From positions 496,001-560,000 of the forward strand of contig JAIWZP010000007.1 in assembly GCA_025201375.1 (NCBI GenBank): 64,000 nucleotides of DNA. The letters are read 5' to 3'. The notes under the pieces were generated by a model. It saw nothing but the letters and a program-made list of their open reading frames with translations. It had not been told where the DNA came from and made no database searches. The translations under genes were made by a program, and so were the position numbers. Below, one piece after another: positions 44,262 to 55,007 of this stretch. The stretch is from Gongronella butleri. Its lineage: Eukaryota; Mucoromycota; Mucoromycetes; Mucorales; Cunninghamellaceae. How positions within the stretch are numbered: position 1 is the stretch's first letter; the number at the start of each line of letters is the position of its first letter.

Positions 44262-44702
44262 ATGACCATGTTCCTTCGTCAATTGAGCGGTCAAGTGCGC
44301 CAGTATGCGACCAAGAGCAAGGCGCCCAACCGCAAGATGACGGCGCGCGTGCCTATTGAGCAAGTCAAGCTTGCGGACGGCTCGACGTTTATCACTCGGC
44401 AAGCCGTGGTGCCTGTGTCTGTGCAGGCCTCGTCTGCGCCCGTGCTGCATCGCCCGGCCACGACAAGCTATGCGCAGCTGACTGATGCGCAAATCAGCGA
44501 ATTGCGCGCGCTTCGCGAACAGGACCCACGCACGTGGTCGCGCAAGAAACTCGCCGAAAAGTTCAATTGCTCGCCATTGTTTGTGAGCATGATCGCGCCT
44601 TCGCCCCGCACGGCCACACCCCCAGCCACGCAATCCCCCACTGCTGGCTACAGACGCCAATTGATCACCAAGAACCGCCAACGACGAAAGGACCTGTGGT
44701 AG
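44262..44702 (+). CDS. MRPL20: Mitochondrial large-subunit ribosomal protein mL58 (MRPL20)
   Basis: The gene is a single exon of 146 residues. The N-terminus (MTMFLRQLSGQVRQYATKSK) is a typical basic mitochondrial presequence with an RQYA-type cleavage context. The mature part has the MRPL20 features: TTSYAQLTDAQISELRALRE, DPRTWSRKKLAEKFNCSPLFVSMIAP and a basic C-terminus (LITKNRQRRKDLW). mL58 is a fungal-type component of the large mitoribosomal subunit, so this gene also supports a fungal source. Two ATGs lie six bases apart at the start; the first is used here. Confidence 0.88.
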   Translation: MTMFLRQLSGQVRQYATKSKAPNRKMTARVPIEQVKLADGSTFITRQAVVPVSVQASSAPVLHRPATTSYAQLTDAQISELRALREQDPRTWSRKKLAEKFNCSPLFVSMIAPSPRTATPPATQSPTAGYRRQLITKNRQRRKDLW

Positions 44703-45067
44703 AGAAAAAAAAAAGTGCAAAATACCAACAAACCCGCCAATGGCTCTGCCTTTTTTTTTTTTTCCCTTTCTACACTTCCCCCCCCCCCGCCAAAATTACA
44801 CTCAAAAAGCCATCCAACATTCAATGCCGCCCCTCTCCATTCCGAGCTTGTACATTTTCTCCTCTTTCCACCCACTTAGAAACAATAAAACAAATGATTT
44901 TTCTTCGCAATCCACCTTTTTTTTTTCGCCATTGGGAAGGAATTGAGCAAGTGACAGGGAGCGCCCGGGTCGGGAACAACACGCGTGTGAGATAAAATTT
45001 GAAAAGGCGCGCTTTTGATTTTTTTCCACCTCGTTTTTTTTTTCTTTTTTCTTCACTTTTTATCGAT
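44703..45067. other. Intergenic region between mL58 and Ku80
   Basis: T- and C-runs precede the Ku80 start; no gene is seen. Confidence 0.55.
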
Positions 45068-47716
45068 ATGGCGTACTCAGCGACGGTTTATGTGGTGAAC
45101 TGCGGCCACTCTATGACTATCACGCCGCACGGTGCGTCCAAAACCGCCTTTGAGCAAGCGGTGGACGTCATCGTCGACGGTCTAAGCGCAAAAGTACAAG
45201 CAAACACGCGCGGCATCGAGGAACACGACTGACCCTGCCGCCATGTTCTTTTTTTCTTTTAGGTGCTTGCGGACCGCAAGACGGAACTAGCGTCTGTTAT
45301 TCTCGCGGGAACACAGGGTAAGCGTGAAAAATGGAAGCATGACGCGCTTTTTTTTTTTTTTTTTTTTGCAAGCTGACGACCTGTTTTTTGCTAGAAACCA
45401 AGAATAAGCTTGCCGAGCCCGGGCAGTACCAGAATATCACAGAGCACTGCGGCCTTGCCAAAGCCCAGTTTGAATCCATGCGGCGTCTTTTGGAGGTGCG
45501 ACCTGCGGATGCCACGGATCCCGCAGCCGATTGTATGCGATTTTTTTTATCGTTAAATTGGATCCCATTAACACGCGAATTCCTTTTTTTTTTTTATGAT
45601 TCTAGTGCTCAGCGCGCTGATTCTAGCCATTGATCAGATTCAGTCGGTGGTTGGCAAGAAAAAATACACCAAGCAGATCATGTTGATCACGGACGGGACT
45701 GCTCCCATTGATTGGCAAGATCTGCCGGACGTGCAGCAGGCCATGTTGGACTCGAACATCAATCTGATTGTGCTGTAAGAAAATGACACGCTCCGTGCGA
45801 CGCGACGCGACACGCTCCGATTTTCTCATTTTTCCTCTTTTTTTTTAACCAAGTGGCACTGATTTTGGTCCCGATGGCGCGGACCCATGCGACGATGTGA
45901 ATACAAAGGAGATCATGGTAAAAGTGTCGCGGGCTTGCCATGGGGGTCAAGAAAAAAATGACAAAAATGGGTGCTGATTTCTCTCATTTTTGCGTTTTTT
46001 TTGTAGGACACGAATGCGGCCATGTGGAACGAGTTGTCGAATGCGATTTCTGAGCGTCCTGTGATGAGGTTGCAAGACGCGCACGACCAGTCGATGGGTT
46101 TCAAGGTCAAGCAAGTGAAGCCAACGCCGGTGTTCCGGCAGCATCTGTATTTTGGCAGTGAGGGCAAATTGCAGCTGAATGTGCACATGTATACCTATAC
46201 GAGCGCGGTGCGGCCGCTCGCGCTGAAAAAGTGGTCGACGCTTTCGGATATCATGGTCGACAACAATGCCGCCAGCTCGTCCACGGCCGATGCGCTCAAA
46301 TTGTCACACAGCGTGAATACGGTGCGCCGCAAACGCGTGAAAAAGCTGGATCAGCCGGGCAATGAAGGTGCGGCGGCGGCGGCGGATGCCATGGGTGGCC
46401 TGGACGACGACAATTTGGCCATGGAAACAGCCGAGGACAGCGCGTTTCTGAACAATGATGAGGAAAACGTGCTCGAGAGGGCGTATCCCTTTGGCAATGC
46501 CCTCGTCATGATCACAGCTGAACAAGAAGCCTTTCTACAGCTTGAAACGACCCCTGGCTTGTGGATCCTCGGGTTTTACCCCGTCGACAAGGTAAAAAAA
46601 AAAAAAACATAAAAAAGAACCAAAAAAAACACGCAAATCGCTTTTTTTGACGCGATGATTAGATTCCCCGGCACTACTATTTGGACCGCGTGTACCTGAT
46701 CCTGCCTGGCCCCATGGTCCCGGATGAATCGGGCCCTGGTTTGGACGCGCTGTCGCTCAGCATGTCAGTGAACGAGGTTGTGGCCCTTGTGCGCTACGTC
46801 AGCAAGGCCGGTGCGAATCCCAAGCTTGGAGTTGTCTCACCGTGCACAGAATTCGGCGTCAATTTGCTTCAATTCTGCCAGGTAAACCCTCGAAAACTAG
46901 AAAACAAAAAACAAACACGTGCGTGACGCGTTGATTCACTTTTTTTTGCACCAGCTTCCATTTGATGAGGACATGCGTGAATTTATGTTCAACTCGCTGG
47001 ACAAGGTGTCGATGCAATCGGGCAACGTGATCACACAAGATCATCCATTGCTGCCGACAAAAGAGATGAACGACACCATGGCGCGCTTTGTCAAGGGCAT
47101 GGACTTGTGTCCACCGTAAGGCAGAGAAGGAGAAAATCACATGGCGCGCACCTCTATTTTTTTTTTTTTTTTTTGGGGGTGGTCGATCCCGTTTTGTTGC
47201 TGACCTGGTCCTCTTTTTTTTTTTGCCATAGAAACGCGCCTGAGCTGTATGTGCCCGAGGAAAACTTCAATCCTGCGGTCTGGCGCGTCAACCAGGCGAT
47301 CAATGCACGCGCGCTCAATCCATCTGCGCCGCTGCCCGAGCTTCATCCGCGTCTCGTACAACAGACACGGCCACCCGACCACTTGGTCCGCGAAAATGCC
47401 GATCTGATTCAATCCATGGCCGCTCTTTTCAATTGCAAGCAAGGTAGGTGACACCATGCATGCTTCCCACTTGATGGATAATCACGAGCTTTGTGGCGCG
47501 GTTGATCTTGACGTTGTCGTTTTTTTGTTTTTAGTCGAGAGTGACAAGAAGCGCGTGCGTTATGGTGCCCCAGGCGATCTGAGCAACATGCCGCCCGGTG
47601 CTCTTGGTGACGACACGACGAATGCGCCTGCCGGCGGCCCCTCGGCGGGCAATGATGGTGACTCGGAGGCCAAACGCTTCAAAACGGAGGAATCTAGCTG
47701 GGACTTGCTCCTGTAG
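45068..47716 (+). CDS. KU80: Ku80, DNA end-binding subunit of non-homologous end joining
   Basis: Ten exons (45068-45193, 45263-45317, 45395-45532, 45606-45774, 45854-45917, 46007-46591, 46663-46881, 46955-47115, 47232-47443, 47535-47716) give 636 residues. The N-terminal von Willebrand A-like domain starts ATVYVVNCGHSM and contains KQIMLITDG. The central Ku beta-barrel includes VKPTPVFRQHLYFG, RAYPFGNALVMITAEQEAFLQLETTPGLWILGF and RHYYLDRVYLILPGP. Then come a LPFDEDMREFMF segment and an arm ending in the ENADLIQSMAALFN region. With Ku70, Ku80 forms the ring that loads on broken DNA ends and telomeres. The animal C-terminal helical domain and DNA-PKcs-binding motif are absent, as in other fungi. 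Ku70 is not in this window. Confidence 0.92.
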
Positions 47717-50641
47717 GCCCTTATTTGACTGCATTGGGTCATATATGACTTCAATAAAAAAAAAAGCAATCCACCATGCATCATTTAAATTGGGCGGCTC
47801 ATTGGGTTTAACAACACGATTTGGCGGTCAATTGTTACTTTTTTGGGCGGCCACGGCAAAACGACCAAGATTAGGTACGGGCGAATGTGCGCGAGCGCGA
47901 GGCATGAGACAATGAAAGCAAAATGCAACGGAAAAGGCAAGGCGGAGCTTTCGCTTCAATGCTATTGCCAATGGGAAAAAAAAAGGGAAGGCCCAAAAGG
48001 GAAAACAACGTAAAGCGCACTGATCACGGCAAACGATAGAAACATATGATGCGAAATAGGGGAGATCGGCAAAACCAATGCAATTGACCATTGGTCGTAC
48101 ATACCACATGATGAACAAACATCTGTCTCCTCTCCCCCCCAAAAAAAAACAATCAAAGTGTTCTGCTGGCGTCATCCATCATGGAACATTGCAAAAAAAA
48201 AAAAAAAAAAAAAAAAAATAGAAAAAAGGGACGGTTTCTTCCTTGGATCTTCCATGACAAAGCGATTGGGCCCTGCAGGGCCGGCGTGTGCGCGGTCCAA
48301 CGAAGCCCGTTAGCGTGCCAGACACTTGGGTCGCGCGTTTTTTTCCTTCTTTCTCGACCATCCAAAGAACTCGAATGGCAATTGGAAACGTCATGATGGC
48401 AAACGTGCACGCTGCACCCCCCTTTCTTTCTCCCTAGGTTGACAAATCGTCACGATGGTCAGTGGGAGGAGGTCGGCGTTGCCACGGGATCTCCGCCCTC
48501 TTTTGTTCCGTCATTCACGAGCTGTGCGTGATTGTGTATTATGCAAATTCGTTTCTTGGGATGACTTTTTTTTTTTTGCACGACGATGCGGGGACCCATG
48601 CTCATTTACAGTGCGGCATTGGATCTGTCGGTCCCCCCCTTTTCTTTTTAAACGGAAAATCACATTCAATGGCTTTGAAAACGCCATTTCGCCTTTCTAC
48701 CATTGCCAACGCGTAAAAGCTTATGTAAGTTGTTTGAAACGAACCGTCAGAAATTGGAAAGGCAAAAGGTGGAGAAGAAAAAAAAAAGCTATTTCAGGCT
48801 CATTTGACGATGGTGCAAGGCATCATGGCTATGAGTGGCTCGTGGTTTTGATTTTTGATCTCCTTGTGCTGTCCCCCCAACCTCTTCCACCCCCCACTCC
48901 TCCGCTTTGCCTCGCTCATTATTAAAAGTGCCAAATCCGCCATGTTGAACTTTGGACCATTGCCAATTGGGCAAGGTGGGGGGGGGGAGAGGAGGTCCAA
49001 TTCCGAAAAAAAAAAATTCGAGACACCGCTTTTGTCCGAGGCACTGAGGAGTGGGTTCTTGCTCGCGCGCGCGGATTTACCGATAAACGTTTGCGTTCTC
49101 GCCTTCATAAAATTTAAAGTGGAGAGGGTAGGAATGTTAAAAAAAAGGCAGCACAGGCTCCGCTGGGGCCCATCTCTCCTCATTTTGCGCGATGGCCCTA
49201 ACCTTAATTTTGCAATTGTGTCTCCGGTGAATGGTTTGCCCCACCCTGATGGCCTTTTTCAGCAAAATCAACATGACGGCCAAACGGGGGGCACGATGGG
49301 TAAACCATGCATGACGCGCAGCTTGGTTTTTTTTCTCTTGTGCCTGGGGGTGTTAGCCACGGCACCCATTGGGAGAGCGACGCGGCTCATTTGACGTCGT
49401 TTGTGGAATGAAAAAAATAGTGGGCGCAACGCGTGTCAAATGAGATGCATAAGAAAAGGAATTGCATTGATCCATTGGCATCAGGGGGACGAAAATAAAA
49501 AAAAGGGCGTTCCGCCCATTTGACGGCCCCCCTGTCCCCCCTTCTCATCTATCTAGTCTCTCCCCCCCAAACAAAACCAAGTGCACGATGGACAACGAGG
49601 GAAGGGGGGCCCAGTGCAATTGTGGCAAGGTCCTCGGACAAGACCGCTATTGTTTCTTCAATTGGCTAAAGTTGAAGCTTGTTGAAGCTTAATTATGGTT
49701 CTGGGCAACGACAAGCAGGGTGAGTCATGGCCCGTGGCCTGTTTAGAATTTAAAAAAAGACACCGTGTGGATTTTGAAGCAAGAAACAAGGGCGATGTGG
49801 AAGCTGGCCCTTTTTTTTTTCTTTTTTTTTTTTGTTGGCTGGTGTAGCGTGCGGGGGTTGAATCCCGCGAGGTTCCATCATTTTGCCAAATCTGCTCATT
49901 TTGACGTTGAACAGGGCGAAACCTTGGGCGAGTGTGACAAGGCAGGATCGGAGACAAGGGCGGTGGGGGAGAAACGGTTGCAAATACATTTTTTTTATTG
50001 ATTGGATGCAGAGAAAGACGCAAAAAAAGACAAGAAACAGCGCGCAACATGCGCATTTTGTGTGTGCGTGTGTGTGTTTGTGTGTTTTGTAGATGAAATG
50101 GAGGCGTTGAGTGTGTGCGTGTGTGTTTGTGAAAAAAAGAGGGTAAGGAATTGGCGCGCAAAGGGTGGCAGGCGAGGGAATCAAGAATTCAGCATGTCTA
50201 TTTCCAATTACAGGTAGATCACACACCACCCTCTTGCAAACGACCAAGGGGCGGGAGGCAGTGGCTTTCAAAAAAAAAAATAAAAGGGGGAGGAGGGGAA
50301 AAGATGGGGCCACAGAGAGAGGGGGAGGGTGACAAAAGGTAAACATTGAGCTGACACACATAGAAAAGATGTTGGTGAGAGACAAAAAAAGGGGGTGCAG
50401 AAAGGGCCAAGAAAAAACGTGTAAAAAGAAAAATTGGGTATGCTTGAGGTAGAGATTGGGCAAATTGGTAACAAGAGCAAGGGGAAAACAAATTAACCAA
50501 AAAAATTATGCAAGGAAAAAAAAACATACAGCCATAGGTGAAAGCGAGCGGGGTGGTGGGGGGGGGGGGGGGAGGGGTGAGGGGGCAAGCATAAAGAAAA
50601 CTGAAGAGATTGGAAAGGCGTGGCCATTGTTGAGGGATCGA
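47717..50641. other. 2.9-kb gene-poor region
   Basis: It holds A-run clusters (near 48,193-48,218), GT-rich microsatellites at about 50,059-50,090 and 50,108-50,131, and a 15-G run at 50,558-50,572 inside a G-rich stretch. Open frames on both strands are Phe-, Pro- or Lys-rich by composition and match no family that I know. The end is the 3' flank of the second HMG gene. Confidence 0.55.
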
Positions 50642-52326
50642 TCAGTCCTTTCTAGGCTTCTTGATCATGCGTCCATGGGTCAGGGGCGACAATGAAGAAC
50701 CATTGGGCTGGCTGCCCGTGGATGATGACGCGGAAGACGTCGAATTGGCGCGCTTTGGGCAGTAGCGATACTCGGGGAACGCTTCTTTGTGTGCCTGTTT
50801 CTCTTGTTCGGCCAATTGATGCCACGGACGCTTTTCATTCTCGGACAGCAAGGACCATCGTCTTGACGCGCGTCTAAACAATGAGTTGAAAAAAAAGGGA
50901 TCAGGATGCCAATCAAAAAAAAAAAAAAAAAACGACAAAAAACGCGCTTACTTTGAGATTTCCTCGGCGCGAAGACTCGGGTCTTGCGACTTCAATGCTT
51001 GACCATAATGGCAACGGAACTAGAAAGATAACAAGACAATGAGATATTTGAGAGGGAGGGGGGATGGGGGTGAAAAGGGAGGAAAAAAAAAAAGGGAGTT
51101 TTACGTGGATCCATGCATTGCGCGGGCGTTTGATATGTGCGTTCTTTGTAAGGAACATGCTCTGATCGACGAGTTTCTTGTCGTCGTCATGCTTTGAGTG
51201 ATGATGATAATAGGGAGCGGGCGAGGCGGAGGAGGAGGAGGCGGCATTGGTGGCGGTGGTGGGGCTTGTGCTGGCGATGTTATGCAAGTTGGCGGCAGAA
51301 GCGCACGCGGCTGCCAAAGTGGGTGACGTGCATGGCTCCTGGCCGTCAAAGGGCGACGTAGCATGATTGCTTGTGTTGGTACCAGCGGGAGGCGGAAACG
51401 AGCCATTGTTGGCTGGCGCGTGCCTTTGCTTGGTCAAGGGGCTCTGGATGGGCGACGTGGATGCCGACGTGGACGGCGTGTTGGGATATCGATCAAACAA
51501 CGTGTGTTGCTGCTGCTGTTGCTGGTGCAATTGCTGCTGCTGATGCAATGGCGGCGGTTGCATCCGTTTTTGAGGCGGCAGCGCCGTCGGATCGAGCGAT
51601 TGCGACGCCGAGCGCCGTGGTTGCTGGGCAGACAATGGATGGTGGTCGCCAAGCGTGGGAGCCGTCGCGCGACGCGCAGAAAACGAGATCATCGGCGGCG
51701 CAAGTGCATGAAACAACTGCGGGCGGATATGCTTCATCATCGACGTCGTCGACGGCTCAATGGCTTGTGGAGCAGGCTCCAGAAATGCAGGCAATGGCAA
51801 CACCTTGTTGGGAGATGACGGCGAAGGTGGACTGCTATGAATGGAACGCTGATCTGCTTGAAAAAATAAAAAAATAAAAACGAAAAATCAGCACGTTGTT
51901 TGTCATTTTCTCCTTGGTTTCTTCCTTGCCCTCCCTCATCAACGTCACTCCCTCTCTTTTTTCATCAATACACACACGTTTAACCCTCCCCCCTTCTTGT
52001 CTATTTTAAAAAAAAGGACATCATCCCCTTGAAGCCTGTCGCGTGCTTTTTGACGCCCAATGGCCAAACACGCACGCGTCAAGGGCGCGTGTTTCCCTCG
52101 TTTTATCTCTCTTTTGGATGGATCGACAGCAGGGGGAAAGGATGGGGGACGTGGACTTACTGGTGTTTGGACGTCCATAGGAAGACAAGCCGGGTATGGG
52201 TGGCAAATCCATGGGCGATGCAGAATTAGGAGGCGTGGGGCTGGTGCCTGGAAACAAATAGGCGGCGGCGGCACCGGAGGGGCCGGCAGGATCCGTCACG
52301 GTCAATGGAGATACCATGGTTTGCAT
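50642..52326 (-). CDS. HMG-box transcription factor (MATA-HMG type), second copy
   Basis: Four exons (52326-52161, 51853-51105, 51019-50952, 50873-50642) give 404 residues. The HMG box is near the C-terminus and is split by two introns: HIKRPRNAWIHFRCHYGQ, LRAEEISKRASRRWSLLSEN and EAFPEYRYCPKR (about residues 295-365). The KRPxNAWI start and PEYRY end are MATA-type. The long N-terminal part is Ser/Pro-rich with two polyglutamine/histidine runs. The domain order is the reverse of the first HMG gene, whose box is N-terminal, and the boxes differ strongly, so this is not a recent duplicate. The start at 52,326 is the first in-frame ATG; a second lies three codons on. The upstream DNA is almost pure pyrimidine on the coding strand. 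Confidence 0.87.
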
Positions 52327-54203
52327 TTGGAGGGGGGACAGAAAGTATAAAAAAAAAGTGGATAACGCGTGTACAAAAGGGGTGGAAGGGGAACGAAGGG
52401 GGAGGGAAAACGATGGCTGTAAAATACAAGATTGGGATGAAAGAGAAAGCAAAAAAAAAAAAAAAAAAGAACAGGGGGAGGAGGTATAGGCAACAAAAAG
52501 TGTGTTCTATGAAGAGGGGCCAATCAAATCAAGGGCGACGGGTTGCGATGCGCGGCGGGAGGTGGAAAATATATACAATGAGCCAAAAAGGTATCCAAAG
52601 AGAGAAGAGGAGAAATGGGTGGGTTGCCAGCGAAAAGAGTGGGAAAAGAGAGGGGACGTGGCAGAAAAGAACAATGGAAGAAGGAAGGTGGAGAGTGAAA
52701 AAGGGGAAAAAGGTAATCAAGAAGGGAAAAAAAATTGGCCAGAACAATAAAAATGGGGGATTTTATAGTTGGTCGTGTTGAAGAGAGGAAAAAGAGAAAG
52801 AAAAAAAAAAAAAAGAAAAAAAAAAAAGCTAAACACAATGAGAGTCTTGTTGCAATAGAATGGCCCCGTTGTTCATCAACACTGAGTTCCAAATCCAATA
52901 CGAGACGAAAAAAAAAAAAAAAAAAAAAGGGAGCGTTAAAAGCGTAAGTTGCCATTAAAAATCAACACACAGGTGATTTGATTGTTGCACACCCAACAAG
53001 AGGGATTGAGACAGAGTAAGAGACACACACATCATCCCCTCCCCTTTGCCCGCAAGGGCACCGTGTTCCTTGTTCTCATGTTATTTGGGGCAAGGACAAA
53101 GGGATGATCGGATGCCAAAAACAAAAAAAAATCTAATGGGATGATTGATCTTCAGACGTCACATCCAAAAAAACACGCACACGCACCCCCCCTCCTCTCA
53201 ATTGCTTTTTTTCTCCCCCCTTTTTTTTCCCTTTGGCTTGTTTTATTTGATAAGCTATGGTTTTAAGTTTTCACAAGTACTCACGCCCAAGCTAATTATA
53301 CTCTTGGAAAAAAAGATGTCTGTGCCACTAGGTAAGAAAGAAATAAAATCGAGAGAAAACAATGATCTTGATGGCACGCGCCAGAGAGAAAAAAAAAGTC
53401 GTTTTTACAAAAACAAAACGATGATTGGCACACACCATCCATCCATCATCACCCCCCGGCATATTTTGCCCAGTGACATGGCCATGTCAAAGAGAAACTC
53501 CATTCTGAAGCAATTGAAATTGAGTGGACCTCCTTTGATCTCGCTCTTTTTCGCTAAATATAAACGTCGTCGTGGGCCACACTCCTGACGTCCTCCCCCC
53601 TTTCTCCTCGTTTCCTCCCCCCCTTTTTTTTTATTTTCTGGCTCGCTCATGACAACAATGAAATTTAAAAAAAACCTGATCCCCGCCCATTGCGCCCATC
53701 CAGAGCCCTTTTTCTTGCAAAGCCAATAGGTCACTTTTGACGGGTTACCATTCTTCTGGGCAAAGCCATTGCAATTGGCATTTGGGCATGACGATGGCGA
53801 GCGAGCGAAAAAAAAAAAAAAAGTGGGGGGACCATTGAAAATACACATAAAAAAAATGCAAGCAACAAGCAAGATCTATCCAATTCTTAGTCAGGCCAAT
53901 AGGAACACTTCCTTTGGTGACACGAGGTGGATGCGGGTGTCGAATCTTAGGGGGGAGCCGTCATTTATAAACAAGAAAAGGGGGGAGGAGTTGCAAATTG
54001 ACAAAGCGCCGCCTTTCTCGCTCTTGTTCCCTCGTTTTTTTTTTCTTGCACAACCTATCGAGCACAAACAAGCACATCAATTCACACACATCGCTTTTCT
54101 CCCCCCTTGATTTGCTCCCCCCACCCCCAATTCATCGACGTGAAGCGATTTGGCTTCATTTTTGTTTGTTGACTTGGCTCCCCCACTCCCCAATTTGCCC
54201 TCC
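52327..54203. other. Divergent intergenic region with a long purine tract
   Basis: From about 52,330 to 52,830 the plus strand is overwhelmingly A/G, so the HMG gene's upstream region reads C/T-rich on its own strand. 53.1-54.2 kb has C- and T-runs leading to the HEM4 gene. I support no gene here. Confidence 0.55.
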
Positions 54204-55007
54204 ATGCGCCTGTATTTCTTCAAGAGTGAAAGTCAAGATTACCAAGACGCCGCTCTTCATCTCGACTATGAGCCTATCTTCATACCGGTGCTCGATGAGC
54301 AATATACCCATGACAAGTTGCAGCGTGCGCTCGAATTGGGCCCGCGAACGCGCTTTTGCGGGCTCGTGTTGACGTCTCAACGGTCGGTGACCACTCTGGT
54401 CAACGCGTGGCGGCCACTGAGCAAAGACCAGCGCGCACCTTGGTGTCGCGTGCCTCTTTTTGTTGTAGGAGAGAAAACGGCAGCGGCACTGCGCGAAGCG
54501 TGGCCAGACTGGCACGGCGACAATCTGACGGTTGCAGACCGAGCCAGCGACCTCGTCGATAATATCATATTTGCCACAATGAACGGCAAACTCGCGTGGG
54601 ACATGGCGGACAAGGCAGAAAAGGGGCCAACCCCGTATTTTTTGTTTCTTGCCGGTGACAAGCGACGCGACGTGCTGCCTAGTCGGCTTGCGGACCTGGG
54701 ATTCGACATGGAAGAGGTGCAAACATACGCGACAGTATGCCATCCGGCTTTGCAGCAACGCGTCAACGAACATCGCGACGCATTGACCAGCCCGGAGCAT
54801 TGGATCGCCTTTTTCAGTCCCTCAGGCGTCGACTATGCGCGCAACTTCTTGTCCCTCGACCATGCCAAAATCGCAGCCATTGGCCCCACCACCGCAGCCC
54901 ACTTGAAACAATTAGGATACCCCGTGCTTGCCGTTGCCGCAAGGCCAGACGCTGCGCATCTCGTCCAAGCCATTGCCGCTCATGATCACGCGTCACCAGA
55001 CTCATGA
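54204..55007 (+). CDS. HEM4: Uroporphyrinogen-III synthase
   Basis: The gene is a single exon of 267 residues. The enzyme cyclises hydroxymethylbilane with inversion of ring D to make uroporphyrinogen III in haem and sirohaem synthesis. The family is poorly conserved in sequence, but its frame is clear: an N-terminal LYFFKSESQDYQ, then LVLTSQRSVTTLVNAW, PLFVVGEKTAAALREAW, YFLFLAGDKRRDVLPSRLADLGF, YATVCHP, WIAFFSPSGVDYARNFL and IAAIGPTTAAHLKQLGYPV near the end. The length matches fungal HEM4. The start is the first ATG after a C/T-rich leader. Confidence 0.93.
   Translation: MRLYFFKSESQDYQDAALHLDYEPIFIPVLDEQYTHDKLQRALELGPRTRFCGLVLTSQRSVTTLVNAWRPLSKDQRAPWCRVPLFVVGEKTAAALREAWPDWHGDNLTVADRASDLVDNIIFATMNGKLAWDMADKAEKGPTPYFLFLAGDKRRDVLPSRLADLGFDMEEVQTYATVCHPALQQRVNEHRDALTSPEHWIAFFSPSGVDYARNFLSLDHAKIAAIGPTTAAHLKQLGYPVLAVAARPDAAHLVQAIAAHDHASPDS

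Noticed and set aside
48855..49394. 179-codon plus-strand frame
   Set aside because: No domain, no family resemblance and many run-derived residues; flanks show no convincing splice signals.
49840..49880. tRNA-like T-arm (GGGGGTTGAATCCC)
   Set aside because: No D-arm, anticodon arm or matching acceptor stem could be folded around it.
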